From Cynocephalus volans (lineage: Eukaryota; Chordata; Mammalia; Dermoptera; Cynocephalidae): a DNA stretch of 64,000 nucleotides. The notes under the pieces were generated by a model. It saw only the letters and a list, made by a program, of their open reading frames with translations, did no database searches and had not been told where the DNA came from. Positions within the stretch are counted from its first letter, which is position 1; each line of letters starts with the position of its first letter. The position numbers were made by a program, and so were the translations under genes. Shown here one piece after another: positions 1 to 12,200 of the stretch. The stretch covers positions 6,912,535 to 6,976,534 of the forward strand of contig NC_084471.1 of the NCBI RefSeq assembly GCF_027409185.1, read 5' to 3'.

Positions 1-1244
1 AACTGTTCCCACTTCTGTAAAGGTCTGAAATCCTAATTATAGAGTGCCTGCATTAAGTACAAGGGGTGGGAATCTATGGATGATTTCCACACACATTATT
101 CCCCATCCTGTTAGCTGCCCAATTTTAGAAATGAAGATTAAAGTCTGGCAGCATCACTCAAACTTCGCAAAATTCCAATTTTGATAAAACTTCCAACAAA
201 GCCACACACTAAGCGTAAGGTGATTTCCACACCCAAGGGTGCTGGTCTGACCCTATCCAGTGCTCACTGTCCACAACAGACACTTGTGGCCACCACAATG
301 GCAATACAGAGCTGCGGCACAGCTGGGGAACACGGGAGCTTCCTTATGATCTGGCCTTTAAAGATCACGTGCACAGAACGCTTCTCCCACCCAGAAGAAA
401 GCACATTTTGAAATTAATCTTTGAAACATATTTTTCAGATTTAACCAGGAGAGAGAAGCAAAGCTTAGAGATAAATGTAGCCATTCTCTGTTGTTAGAGA
501 AAGGGTAATAAACAGAGCTCCTAAAAGCAGCGTTGACTTCTCGGAGCACACTGACACCCAGTGGCCCCAAACAGCACTGCAGGGATGGTGACTGCAGCGG
601 GGAGCGGCTGGGCCTACACTACCCCAAGGTGGGTGGTGGTGGTGGCGTGGGTCCCAGAGCAGCAGGCAGCATGTCAGAAGTGCAGTATGTGGGGTCGCCC
701 CAGACCAACAGAGTCAGAGTCTACTAAACAAGAGCCCCAGGAGACCCAGAGGCGCAGGCCAGCATGAGAAGAGCCGCCAGCTTAGATGGCTTCATCACAC
801 GTCCTGGTTCTGACTTAATCCAGATGTTGGTGTGGATCATCACAGCACCTCTGGTGCTATCCGCAAGCATTCAAACAAGCACCTAGTTGTCAGGCCAGGG
901 AGACCGACGTTCTCATCTGTGGTGGGAATAAGGGCTTTGTAGAAAGCACCTTGCAAAACTAGCCTCACTTGCTGAAGACTGTAAACATGCGGAATCTTTG
1001 CTAAGATGCTACCTAATGAACAATCTTGCTCTAGAAAAAAGGTGCCCGTTTTTTCACAATTCACTATCTCTGAAATCAGGAAGCATCATCCCATCTACAG
1101 CAACTCACAAACAGCCAGTCAGGTGGCAGCCACATAGTGATTTTGTGGAGAGGGGAGAAATGCCTTCTAAGGGAACACTCTTCGCTTCATAAGTGAACAC
1201 GAGCTGGCCATGGATGGTACACCAGCGGCACAACAACTGCATGA

Positions 1245-1430
1245 AAAATAACCACCATTTCCTGACAGCATGCCAGGCAGTGCTCTAAATGGCTGGTGTG
1301 CATTCATTCTGTGAGTTCTCAAAACTGCAAAGTAGTCACTATCATTATCATCCATTCTCAGGATATCAAAATGGAGACCCAGAGAGGGTCACACAGCCAC
1401 ACAGAATGGCCAAGCTGGGTTCCAAAGCAC
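1245..1430 (+). repeat. MIR SINE
   Basis: The segment has the MIR pattern: a region on accumulating categories of sequence around the core, then a typical 3' half reading like 'gagacccagagagggtcaca' followed by 'cagc..gctgggtt'. It is old and diverged, inside SAMM50 intron 14. Confidence 0.55.
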
Positions 1431-1983
1431 ACACACAATCTCTTTGACTAAACCCTCCCCAGCTTTTGCTTTGTGTGGAGAACGGGCAAGAGTGAAGGTG
1501 AGTTGTGGTCAGCAGAGCAGCCACTGCTGTCTGTGAAGGCACTGGAAGGCTCTATCATCACTAGGGAGTCACTGTAACCTGGCAGCTGCTGTCCTGCCCC
1601 CAGATGCAGAGCAGATGCTGAATCAGCCTTCCAGTGAAAGCATGAAGAGCAGATTCTACTAAAGTGATAGCCTTAAAGGATCTGAATGACACTGAACTGC
1701 TCCTGAGTAACAGTTCTTTAGTAAAAGCTTGCTAATGTGGCTATGCTGTAAGAAGCACCATCACCCCCCACACTGAAGTGGAAGACAGTGGGAGTAAAAA
1801 TGCTCTAGTATATTCCTTAAACTAGGACAAACTACAACTCCATGTTTCAAACCGGGTTATGACTCAGACTGCACCACCATTTGTTGGCAACGTTAAGTGT
1901 AGACACAAAAATGAAGAGAAAAAAAAAAACAGCCTCGAGTACTGAATGTATAAATATAAAAATAATGAGACAATATAAACATC

Positions 1984-2372
1984 ATCATGGACTGAACGTT
2001 TGTGTCCTCCCAAAATTCCTATGCTGAATTCCTAACCCACAATGTGATGGTACTTGGAGGTGGGACTTTGAAAGATAATTAGGTTTAGATGGGACCTCCC
2101 ACGATGGGATTAGATCTCTTATAAGAGACACCAGAACACATACTTGCTCTCTGCCCACCATGTGAAGACACAGCAGGAAGGCTGCTGCCTGCAAGCCAGG
2201 AAGAGAGCCCTCACTAGGAACCAAACCAGAACCCTCAGCAGAGCCCTCACCAGGCATCTTGATGTTGGACTTTCCAACCTCCAAAACTGTGAGAAAATAA
2301 ACATCTGTTGTTTAAGTCACCTGATCTATGTGATTTTGTTATGGCAGCCTGAGCTGCCTAACACACACAATA
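1984..2372 (+). mobile_element. MLT1-type LTR (ERVL-MaLR), solo
   Basis: The element runs from a 'gactgaacgtttgtgtcctc' start through the 'aatgtgatggtacttggagg' block and the 'ccatgtgaagacacagca' block to an 'aaaactgtgagaaaataaac' polyadenylation region and a 'tatggcagcctgagctgcct' end. This order is diagnostic of MLT1 LTRs of the non-autonomous MaLR group. No internal retroviral coding sequence is attached. A second copy in the opposite orientation lies at 47484-47813. Confidence 0.85.
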
Positions 2373-2522
2373 TAAAAATAATTCTGGATTTCTGAAAATT
2401 TATACAGTGCATATCAAATAATATAAGAAATGGAATTAATTTCTAAACCTGTAAATGATCTTATACCATATTCATTCATGTACTATTTAAAATGCAAATA
2501 TTTTCTCAACAAAATAAGTGGG

Positions 2523-2606
2523 GGTGTATACATGTATTGAAATATAACCCTGTACCCCACAAATATGTATAATCAATAAGTTTCAATAAAAAATAAAGAA
2601 AAAAAG
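2523..2606 (+). mobile_element. short 5'-truncated L1 3' end
   Basis: An 84-bp insert resembles an L1 3' terminus (a cattle of 'attgaaatataaccctgtac' type sequence and an A-rich tail). It is flanked by a perfect 10-bp target-site duplication, aataagtggg, at 2513-2522 and 2607-2616. It has the same 3' end type as the L1 copy ending near 24690. Confidence 0.7.
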
Positions 2607-3066
2607 AATAAGTGGGTGAGAAAGGCCAAGACAGTGGGTTCCTCTGCTGCCAAGAAGAGAGACCTCTATGGCAAGCCTTTGACCACTCCAATCTCTGACC
2701 CTTCTAACCTCTGAGTCCCTGGCCTGCAAAGTCAACCACTGGAAAGAATGCATTCCCTTTTCAGCGAGCATAATCAATAATGCCTTGCCAACTCCTCCAG
2801 CCAGACCTTCAGAGTCTCTCCCACTACCTTGAGAATAAGCGCAAAGCATCTGAGCGAAGGGATGTGAACACTTCATCCAGTTTCTCCTCCAAACCTGATG
2901 AAGAAGTACCCAACAGAGGAAAACACATATTTTCACTCTTTTGCTAAGTATTCAATTTCTCTTAAAATCCTGAACCTTAAAAGGCACTAGGAAATGATTA
3001 ACCATGTCCAAAACAAAGTTCCTAGAGAGTGTGATGTACTCATGGAAAGTAATTCACAGTACGTAC

Positions 3067-3208
3067 CTGTCACCCCTCTGCACTCCCATGGGGATGCAGT
3101 AATTAAGTTCCAGCCGAGCAATGTTGCCCAGCCTGAGGACGATCCCAGCACCATAAGACCAGCGGATGCATTCAGCCAGCTTGCGAATGTGAGCTTTGGG
3201 GCCCTCAC
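3067..3208 (-). CDS. SAMM50: SAMM50 coding exon 14
   Basis: Encodes late barrel strands, from [16 protein letters not shown] to GVQRGD plus two bases of an Arg codon. The acceptor is tttcag and the donor is GTACGT. The exon is 142 nt and ends in phase 2, so a further exon is required. Compared with remembered human sequence, a Val is Ile and a Thr is Arg near the exon end. Confidence 0.95.
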
Positions 3209-6200
3209 CTGAAAAGAGAAAAAGATGTGCAACCACATGTGTGTGGCCTATCCTTTTAGTGTTGTCCCCAGACAAGCCCTGGCTCTCTTCCTGGCTGTGT
3301 GCTGTGGTAATTTTTAAAGTCAGGCCTAGCTATTCCAGGAGAATGCATGAAGCGAGATTAGGATCCAAGTCAAAAGAGGGCTTGAGACCATACTTACAAT
3401 CCCAGAATAAGCCGAGCCTTCTCAATTCTTTGCAGCTGGCATATTCTGTTCCCTTTGCCTGGAATAGCCTTTCCCCAGTCCCTGACCACCTGGAAAGCCC
3501 CACTCCATGCCGCGACTTGAGGGTCTTGTCTTCTGTGGAGCTTGCCAGGCACCTCTAGCTCGATACGTCTGCTGTGAGTCTCCTCTGGACCTCAGTTCCC
3601 TGAGGAAGGGACCAAGCCCTACTCAGCTCTCTGGCCATAATGACTGGTATATGGTAAGTGCTCAATAAATGTTGGTTGAATAAGTAGATTTTTCTTTGGA
3701 AGGCAGCATTAGATGATTATTTTTCTTGCATGCTTCATTTATTCAACCAACAACTTTATTTATTTTTTAAAAGATGACCGGTAAGGGGATCTTAACCTTT
3801 GGTTTGGTGTTGTCAGCACCACGCTCTCCCAAGTGAGCCAATCAGCCATCCCTATAAAGGATCCAAACCCGTGGCCTTGGTGTTATCAGCACCGCACTCT
3901 CCTGAGTGAGCCACGGGCCGGCCCAACTAACAACTTTATTCTGGGCACTATATTAGGTGTTTTAGAACAGACACCTATTTGTGAACTGTGCTTTCAAACA
4001 TAAAGACAACTGTACAATAATGGTTTTTTTAATAGTGTGAGTTTTACCATAGTTGAGGTTGCAGAGGTTTCCTGCGTTGAGAAAAAAGTGTGTTCTGAAA
4101 AGTTCTCCAAAGCCGCCCTGGCCTGGCCGGAAAGGTAACGGGGTGTACAGGTGCAGGCCACTGGCCCAGTACGCTTCTCCACCCAGGTAGTCTCCTAAGC
4201 ACAGAAGGGGCGCAGAACAAAAATAAGGTCCAACAAACTTAAAATCACATTAACATTCCACAATCTACAGAAACAAGATTTATGTCATATACATAACACC
4301 ACATACTTACTGGCCACCTGCCAAAACTAACCAACCAACCAAACAAAAAACACCACAGAGTGCTCAAGTTCTGTGACTACTTGTTCTAACTCCTGATGCT
4401 GCTGGCCTCTTTTAAAATAATCTTTTTTTTCCCCTGGTTTGTTTTACAATTTGATTTAACTGATGGGGGGAAAAAGCCAGTGTAGTCCAGGAAAGCATAA
4501 ACTCAGTAATTCATCATATCGGTAAAATGCTTAAAATAAAAGAAGTGGTTCTCATGAAAATCACTTTATCCATAACCATAGATTACCAAATTACTTCTGC
4601 CTGGCAAATAAAATGCATTATTCTGCAAAACTTTCAAGACCACAATATAGAGGAAAAAAATACAGAAAATGTCTCTGCAGTTTCTGGAAATGGCTGCACA
4701 CACTATTAATCAAAAGGTATGGCCTGTCTACCACTCGCTGCACAGGGAAACAGCCCAGCTCAATGGCTATGGAGAAGAGGCTATTTTTTCATGGTTTATG
4801 ACCACTTAAATTCTTGTTTTTTGGACAAAGATTACTTTTGCCAAAATTCAGACTATCCACTGAGAGCACACATGTGCATTATTTCTAAAAATGCTCCTAT
4901 CCATTCCAATTTAACCATAAATAGCCATGACACTAAAGCAACAAAAACCACCACCCATGTTTATACTTTGTTGCAAAATACTATTTATAAATTGTCTGAG
5001 TCCCCTCTAGTAAAAATGACAGACCATGAAAAATAAAAATACTGGATGTCTCCAAGATTAATCAAGGAATGAACTATTTATTCATTTAAAGATTTCAGCA
5101 TCTCCTTAATCCCTTTTAAATACTAAAGTTCTGAAGTAAACAAAGAATGGACAAATAACAGGAGATGAACTTTGTTTTTGGTTTCCCAGAAATGGCCCCT
5201 CTCTTTTCTTAAATTTCTTTTTTTCTGATCATAAAAGTAATATACTCATTGTAAAAAATCTAATAAAAAGAGAAATAAAAAAAAAAAAAGGAAAGAAAAA
5301 TCTTTTCATTTCTATCATTCAGAGATAACCAACTGACATCCTGGTGTTCTTTCTAAATAAGTTAAATAAGTTAAATAAGTAAATAAAAAGTTAATAAGTA
5401 AATAAAATGTAGCTCATTATATATTTTTTCAGTCTTTTTTTTTTTTTTTTTGCAGTTTAAGATAGTGTAGGCACGTTCTCCTGATGCTTCATATTCTTTG
5501 AAAATATGATTTTATGCTTGAATAATAATACAGATGTACCAAAATTAAATTATCCATTTCTCTTCTATGGTCATATTGGTTTCTAATTTCTTCACAGTGG
5601 ACATTAATCTATGATGAGTTTCCCTGCACACACTTATGAGGATATGTGAAAAAGTTCATGGAAAAATTTGTATTATCTTTCAACTTTATTTTTCCATGAA
5701 CTTTTTCAAGTACCCTTGTATATTTTTAAACTTCTACGAAAATATAATATGCACACAGAAAAGTACACACATCATAAGCATACAGCTGAGAACTGCCACA
5801 CACACACAGAACACACCTGCAGAGCCCAAATGGAAAAACAGAACATGCCTGTACCTCGAAGACCTCACTCTCCTAATCACTACCTGACCCGTGCCAAGTG
5901 CAGCCACGACCCTGACCTCGAACAGCATAGATTAGTTTAGCCTGTCTCCAAACTGTATTGAAATGGGATCACACAGTACACAGTCCCTTGGGTCTGGCTT
6001 TTCCCGTTTTTGCAGGTTTCTGAGACTCAAGCATGCCATCATTCAGCCAGTGGCTATGACTTCTTCCTCATGACAGTGTGAAGATATCACTATCTGTCCA
6101 TTCTATTGTTGATGGGCATTTGGGTTTCTAGTTTGGGGCTGTTATTAATGATTAATAATCATTCCATACACATATATTTGTAATGCTCTTGATATATCTA

Positions 6201-9200
6201 CTTGCTTTGATGAAAAGTTACAGCAGTTTACATTCTTGCTCACAGAATCTCACCAATCACCTCTTTGACAGGTAATAAATGGAATATCACTGTGTTTTAC
6301 TTTTTCAGGCAAGTGGAAGACTTCTAAACTTTCCATACAGTCAGAATATCATACTTACTTATAATAAAAAAGAATAAAACTATCCTAAAATTATGATACT
6401 TTTCTAAAAAATAATACTCTAATAAAGCACTCTAAAAACAAGTAAAAAGAAATAATCTATACTTTGTACAAAAATTTATGCAGAGCACAGTCATTGTTTA
6501 TAATAATATAAAAGTGGAAGCAACAAAGGCATCAAAAAAAAGTTAAGAAAATCAGGGTTGAATATTTTAGAATGAAATAACAGGTATCCATTTAAATGAT
6601 GTTTTTGAAGTTTTAATAACATGTGGTTACACCCCTGGCAAGTATTAGAGAGGTTCCAGGAAACAGGAATTCTCACACACTGCTGGAGGGAGTGTGACTG
6701 AGACATCCTTTCCAGAGAGCAAGACAAAGCCTTAAAAATATTCAAAATCCTTTCACCTAGCAATGCCACATCTAGAACTTTATATTAAACTAAAACATGT
6801 CTGGCTGGTGTTATAACACCAAGGTCACAGGTCTGGATCCCTGTAACAGCTAGCCATTAAAAAATAAAATAAAATAAAATAAAAGTAAAACATATAGATG
6901 AGCACAAAGATTCAATCAGAAGGCTGATATGTTTTATAATCATTAAAAAAAAAAACACAGACTAAAAAAAGTCCAAAGCTTGGGATTAGGTTTCAAAAAA
7001 ATTATAGTATGTCAGTAAGATGAAATATGCAAAAATAATTTAAGACGAAATATGAAAAATAATAAAGTATTTCTCTCACTCATTACTGCTGGAAATGCAA
7101 AATGGTACCACCATCTTGGAAGCTAGTCTTTTACAAAGGCACAAGTGCACTTACCACACGATCAATAACTGTGCTCCTTGGTATTCACCCAACTGATGTG
7201 AAAACTTAAGTCTGTAAATGTTTACGGAAGCTTTACTCATGATTGCCAAACACTGGAAGCAAGCAGGATGTCCTTCAACAGGTGAATGGACAAACAAACT
7301 GTAGTGCATCCAGACAATGGAATATTATTTTGTTCTGGAAAGAAATGAGCTCTCAAGTCATGAAAAGACATGGAGGACCTTAAAAGCATATTACTGCATG
7401 AAAGGAGCCAGTCTGAAAAGCTACATACTGAATGATTCCAACTATATGACATTCTGGAAAAGGCAAAACTATGCAGACAGTAAAAGGATCAGTGATTGCC
7501 ACGAGTTCAGTGGGAGGGAAGGAGGTATGAACAGGCGGAGCACAGGGACTTAGAGGACAGTGAAACTACTCTTATGATACTATAATGGTGGGTACCTGAT
7601 GTTATGCACTTGTCAAAGCCCATAGAATGTACAGCACAGAGTTAACCCTGAGGTAAACTATGGACCAATATTGGTTCACAGTTGTAACAAATGTACCACA
7701 CTAATACAAGATGCTAACAGTAGGGCAAGCTATAGGGGGTTGTTAGGGGAACTCAATATTTTCTGCTCAATTTTTCTGCAAACTTAAAAACTGCTTGAAA
7801 AAATAAAGTCTATTAATTAAATACAATTATAGTATGTCAGTAAGATGACATATGCAGCCGTTAAAAATGATAAAGTATTTATTCCCATTAAAAACAAACT
7901 ATTATATTGTTTGAGGGGTGGTAAGAGAAACAGGTTAAAAAATAGTATGCAAAACAAAACAAACAAAATAAAGAACAGGAAGATATGTGTATTTAAAGCT
8001 TGAAGGGAATATACAAGAAAATGTTCATACATGTTCTCTGGGTGGTGGGACTGCAGGTCATTTTCATACATTTTTTGCTTAGATATATTTTCTCATCTTT
8101 CTACAATTCTCAATAAATATTCCATGCCTGCTGCATGATACTCTGTGTTAGGTGCTAATTCCACCGCTGTGAAATATGAACATCTATTATTGTTATAATT
8201 TAAACAAACACACAGTCTCAAAACTAGATGCCCCCACTATTTAGATTTGGCATTCTCGTGGGGACAGGACAGACAGACCTTCACTCTGCGGCCCGATGCT
8301 GTGCATGCTGAATCCACGAACACTTGTCGGCCCCCCAAGGTAAAACCTAAGACAAAACAGTACATGTCAGAGAAAGTCATCAGGTGAAAAACTACAGATA
8401 TGCTGAAAGCTCAGAAAGCTCACATCTGGTGCTGGATTACTGACATCCTTTTCACGCGGCAAAACATTTAAAAAAGGATTAGGAAGGTGCACATGAGCAT
8501 GGTGAATTTCATAAAATCTAAACTTCTCATCAAAACTAAAATCAAACACCCACAGATGCTTCAGACTTTTGAAGATATAAGTGAGATACAAGGCACAAAG
8601 AAAGACACTTAGAAGAGGGACAGAGCCAACTGTCCATCGTAAAGGAAGGACCTGCTGTCTGTAAGAATTAATTACGCAGTTCCTTCTCAGACTGGGGCTC
8701 CTACACACTCACAATGCAATATTAAGATAAAAACAAAAAGGAGGATACAACTTATATAATAGTATGATCCCAATCACAAAAAGGGGTGAAATAATAATAG
8801 AAGAAAATAGACCAAAACAGAATTAGTTATTTTAAATGTTTTTTGTATTTTCCACAATGATTTTTAATTAGGGGAAAAAAAAGGTTTATAATTGTGGAAA
8901 ATGAATTCCTCTGTGTTCCTCGACAGGCTAAATTATCACACTCTTTCCAATTTATCAGAATAAAATGAAAAACATGAATTAAGAATTAATTACTCAGAAA
9001 TCCCATCCACTTTTTAAAAAATTGAACATCATAACAGAACATGATTTTAGGTTGTGATAATTACTAAAAATGAATTAGAACGAGCAAGAGGAGGTGTGTA
9101 ATCTTCCTGGCACGGCTACCAAGGAGGCACTGGCAGCTGATGCCTGCCGAGCCCCTGGCTGACCTGCAGTGCCGGGCTTGGCTGATAGGAACATTCTGCA

Positions 9201-12200
9201 CGGCTGAAATAGCACAAACCAAACAGGGCACCCACCATTTTTTCTGATTTCCCTGCCAGATAAAAACCTTTATAAATTTATTCATTTGAACTTGAGTTTA
9301 AAAGTCTATAAATGTGTGTTTACTCTTTGGGATTTCTAAGCAAAGCTTTTCTGAATACCCCATTAACATTAATACAGAAACAAACAGCGAGCTCCATTTG
9401 TTTGTTTGTTTTTCTCTGTTTATTTTTTAAATGATAAACCATGCATATTCTTTTGAAAGAATTGAAATGATCCAGGAAGCACATATCATAACAAGTGAAA
9501 AGGTTCTTCCCACTCCCTCATCAGCCCACTGCATCCCAGTCCCCAGAGTGACCACTGTCACTGATTTGGTGGCTGACTTCCCAGACTGTGGGTACTGCTC
9601 CTGTCAACACACACACGCACCATGGAGTTGCCCCCGAATCAGAAAGGAATCAACTAAACACATTCATATGCAGATTTTAATGAATACACATCCACCTCAT
9701 TATTTTTAATAATTACAGTCTTCTTTTGGAGTGGCTGTGCTAGAATTTAATCATCTCCCTACTGGTGGACTTTATAACAGACAGTTTTAAAGTTTTTGTT
9801 TTTTATCAACAATATTATGATGGACATCTTTGCACATTTATAAAAGTATTTTTGTAAATTAGACACATGGTGAAACTATTAGGTCCCAGAGATTATAAAA
9901 TTAACATGTTTATACTTCCAAACTTCCATCCAAAAAGGATGAACCAGTTTAAGCTAAAATAACATTTTAATAATCTAGGGTTGAAGAAAAAGTTTACTAC
10001 CCTTGGGGACAATGATTAGTTTTTCAAAGCAACAAGTACAACTTCATACCCTGCTGATAGAAGTTTAAAGTGCTGTAAGCTCTCTAAAAAGCAGGATCCA
10101 GCAATTTTTTCTTTTTGGGGGGTGTGGGGGGGCCAGCTGGCCAGCATGGGGATCTGAACGCTTGACCTTGATGTTACAACACCATGCTCTAAACAACTGA
10201 GCTAATCGGCTAGCCATCAGCAATATTCTTTATAAGCCTTAAAAACCTTAAGAGGTTTTACAAGTCTTATTTTGAGACAGTAATTTAGGAATCTCTTCTC
10301 AGAAAATAAAATGAAAAACAAATTATGTACAAGGTTATCCTTCACAGTGTTATTTATAAAAATCGGGCTGGCCAGTTAGCTCAGTTGGTTAGAGCACAGC
10401 CTTGTAACATCCATGTCAAGGGTTCAGATCCCTATACCAGCTGGCAACCAAAAAAAAAAAAAAAATCACAAAATTAGAAACAACTGAAATATCCAAAAAT
10501 ATCAGGTAGGCTAAAAAGTTACAGTATATGCAAGTAATAAAACATTATATGCTATTAAAATGCGGGTTATGAAGAATTTCTCATGACTTGGTGAATGATT
10601 ATAATTTCTCTAAAACTCTGTAAAAAGCAAGGATACAAAACTCTAAGTAAATACAGTATATTAACAACTTAATACACACATATATAGATGTATGTGTATA
10701 TATACTGATGTAAACAGACATCCACAAGAAACAGACTAGACGGAATTAGTCCCACGTGTTAACTCTACTTATCACTGGTAGGATTGAAGATTTTTTTACT
10801 TAAATGTTTCTCTATTTTTATATTTCTGCAGTGAGTATGAACTATGTTCTTTCATAATCAAAAGGTAAAAATAATTTTTTTTAATATAATAAGGTAACTG
10901 CCCCCTCCCCAACAAAAAGCAAAAAATATTAACTATGAGGAGTACCGGGTATTTTGAAATTAGCTTAAACATCAAAATTAAAGTAAAATTTGAAATATGC
11001 TCTCCTAAATAATTAAACTTTTCTAAAATATCTTGTAAGGAACCAACTGAAAAACCCCTGCAACATACAGCCCGTTTGTTATCACTCACCTGTCAGCGAT
11101 GCTTGATGGTTTATCACCAATGGGTACCAACATTCCACCCCAGAGAGATGTTGAAAAAACCTGTTCAAACATAAACCAACAGCTGTTTTCTTCCGCGTTT
11201 CTTTCATTCCCATGAGCATCAGCAAACAGAAAACTGGCCACATGCTGAACGCCCATGGCGTACAGAGCTCTGTGTTGGGGTGAAGGGCTATAGACCACCT
11301 AGCTTGTGCAGCTGAAGAACTACATACAGTCCAAGTGTTGTGCGGATACTTTCAAAACTGCAACTTCAAATTTCACATAAAGACATACTGAAGTCGAGCA
11401 GGGAACGGCTTCCGTTCTTTTTTTTTCTTTTTTTGGTGGCTAGCTGGTACAGGGATGGAATCCTGGACCCTGGTGTTATCAGCACCACACTCTAGCCAAC
11501 TGAGCTAACCGGCCAGCCCCTTGGCTTCCATTCTGACACAGGGCAACTCCTCTTCCGCAATGAGAAGCAAAGCCCTGTAGGACAAGCCATGATAGATGAG
11601 GGAGTCCAGAAACCTGTACAAGCGATTCTGCCTCTTCTGAGGCCTCTGTGACTTGGCCTCAAACTGCGGAAGGACTAAGGGCACACGGCATTTTAGGTTG
11701 AAAGACAGTACAGGCTGCAATGCACCTCCAATTACACAGCACAAAGAGACCACCCTCAAGGACAGAGCCCTCTCTCTCACTCATAGGTCACGAGGTGGCC
11801 ACTAATCTCAGCCCAGTGACCCAATCTTCACAGTACATAATCGATCCGTAAAACCCACTCCACGGTGGCTTCCAGCACAGTGAGGCTCTGCCAGCTCTTC
11901 TCCACCTGCTGCGTTCACGGCCTCAGGCTGAGCGGGCCTCCTGCTCTTGCTCACCTGTGCCTCTCTCTGCCTTGCAGATTCCTACATCCTACAAAGCTGC
12001 TCACATATTTTGGTTTTAGGAGCTTCAGTAGGAAGGACTACAGATCAACACTGGAACAGAGAGTGGACAGAGCAGGCCAAGCTGAATTAATCCTGATAAA
12101 TTCAACCATCTATTGGACAACATTTAGGAAGCAGCTGCTCTGAGCATGGTGCTGTGGCACGTGCTACAGAGCAAAGCAAGGGGCCGCAGAGCATGCAGGT

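Larger units (their letters stand above)
1..3066 (-). other. SAMM50: SAMM50 intron 14 (left part of window)
   Basis: This stretch lies downstream of SAMM50 exon 14 in gene orientation. I searched its minus strand for the expected C-terminal exon (about 15 codons, ending in a Gly-Ile-Arg-Phe-Leu-stop type sequence) and did not find it, so the terminal exon and 3' UTR are probably left of position 1. Inside are a MIR, an MLT1 LTR and a short L1 tail, listed separately. The rest is featureless intronic sequence. Confidence 0.75.

Noticed and set aside
10365-10465. Possible tRNA-Ile gene
   Set aside because: The A and B boxes are present but the arms do not pair cleanly, a poly-A tail follows, and many similar copies exist. 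It is a tRNA-derived SINE.
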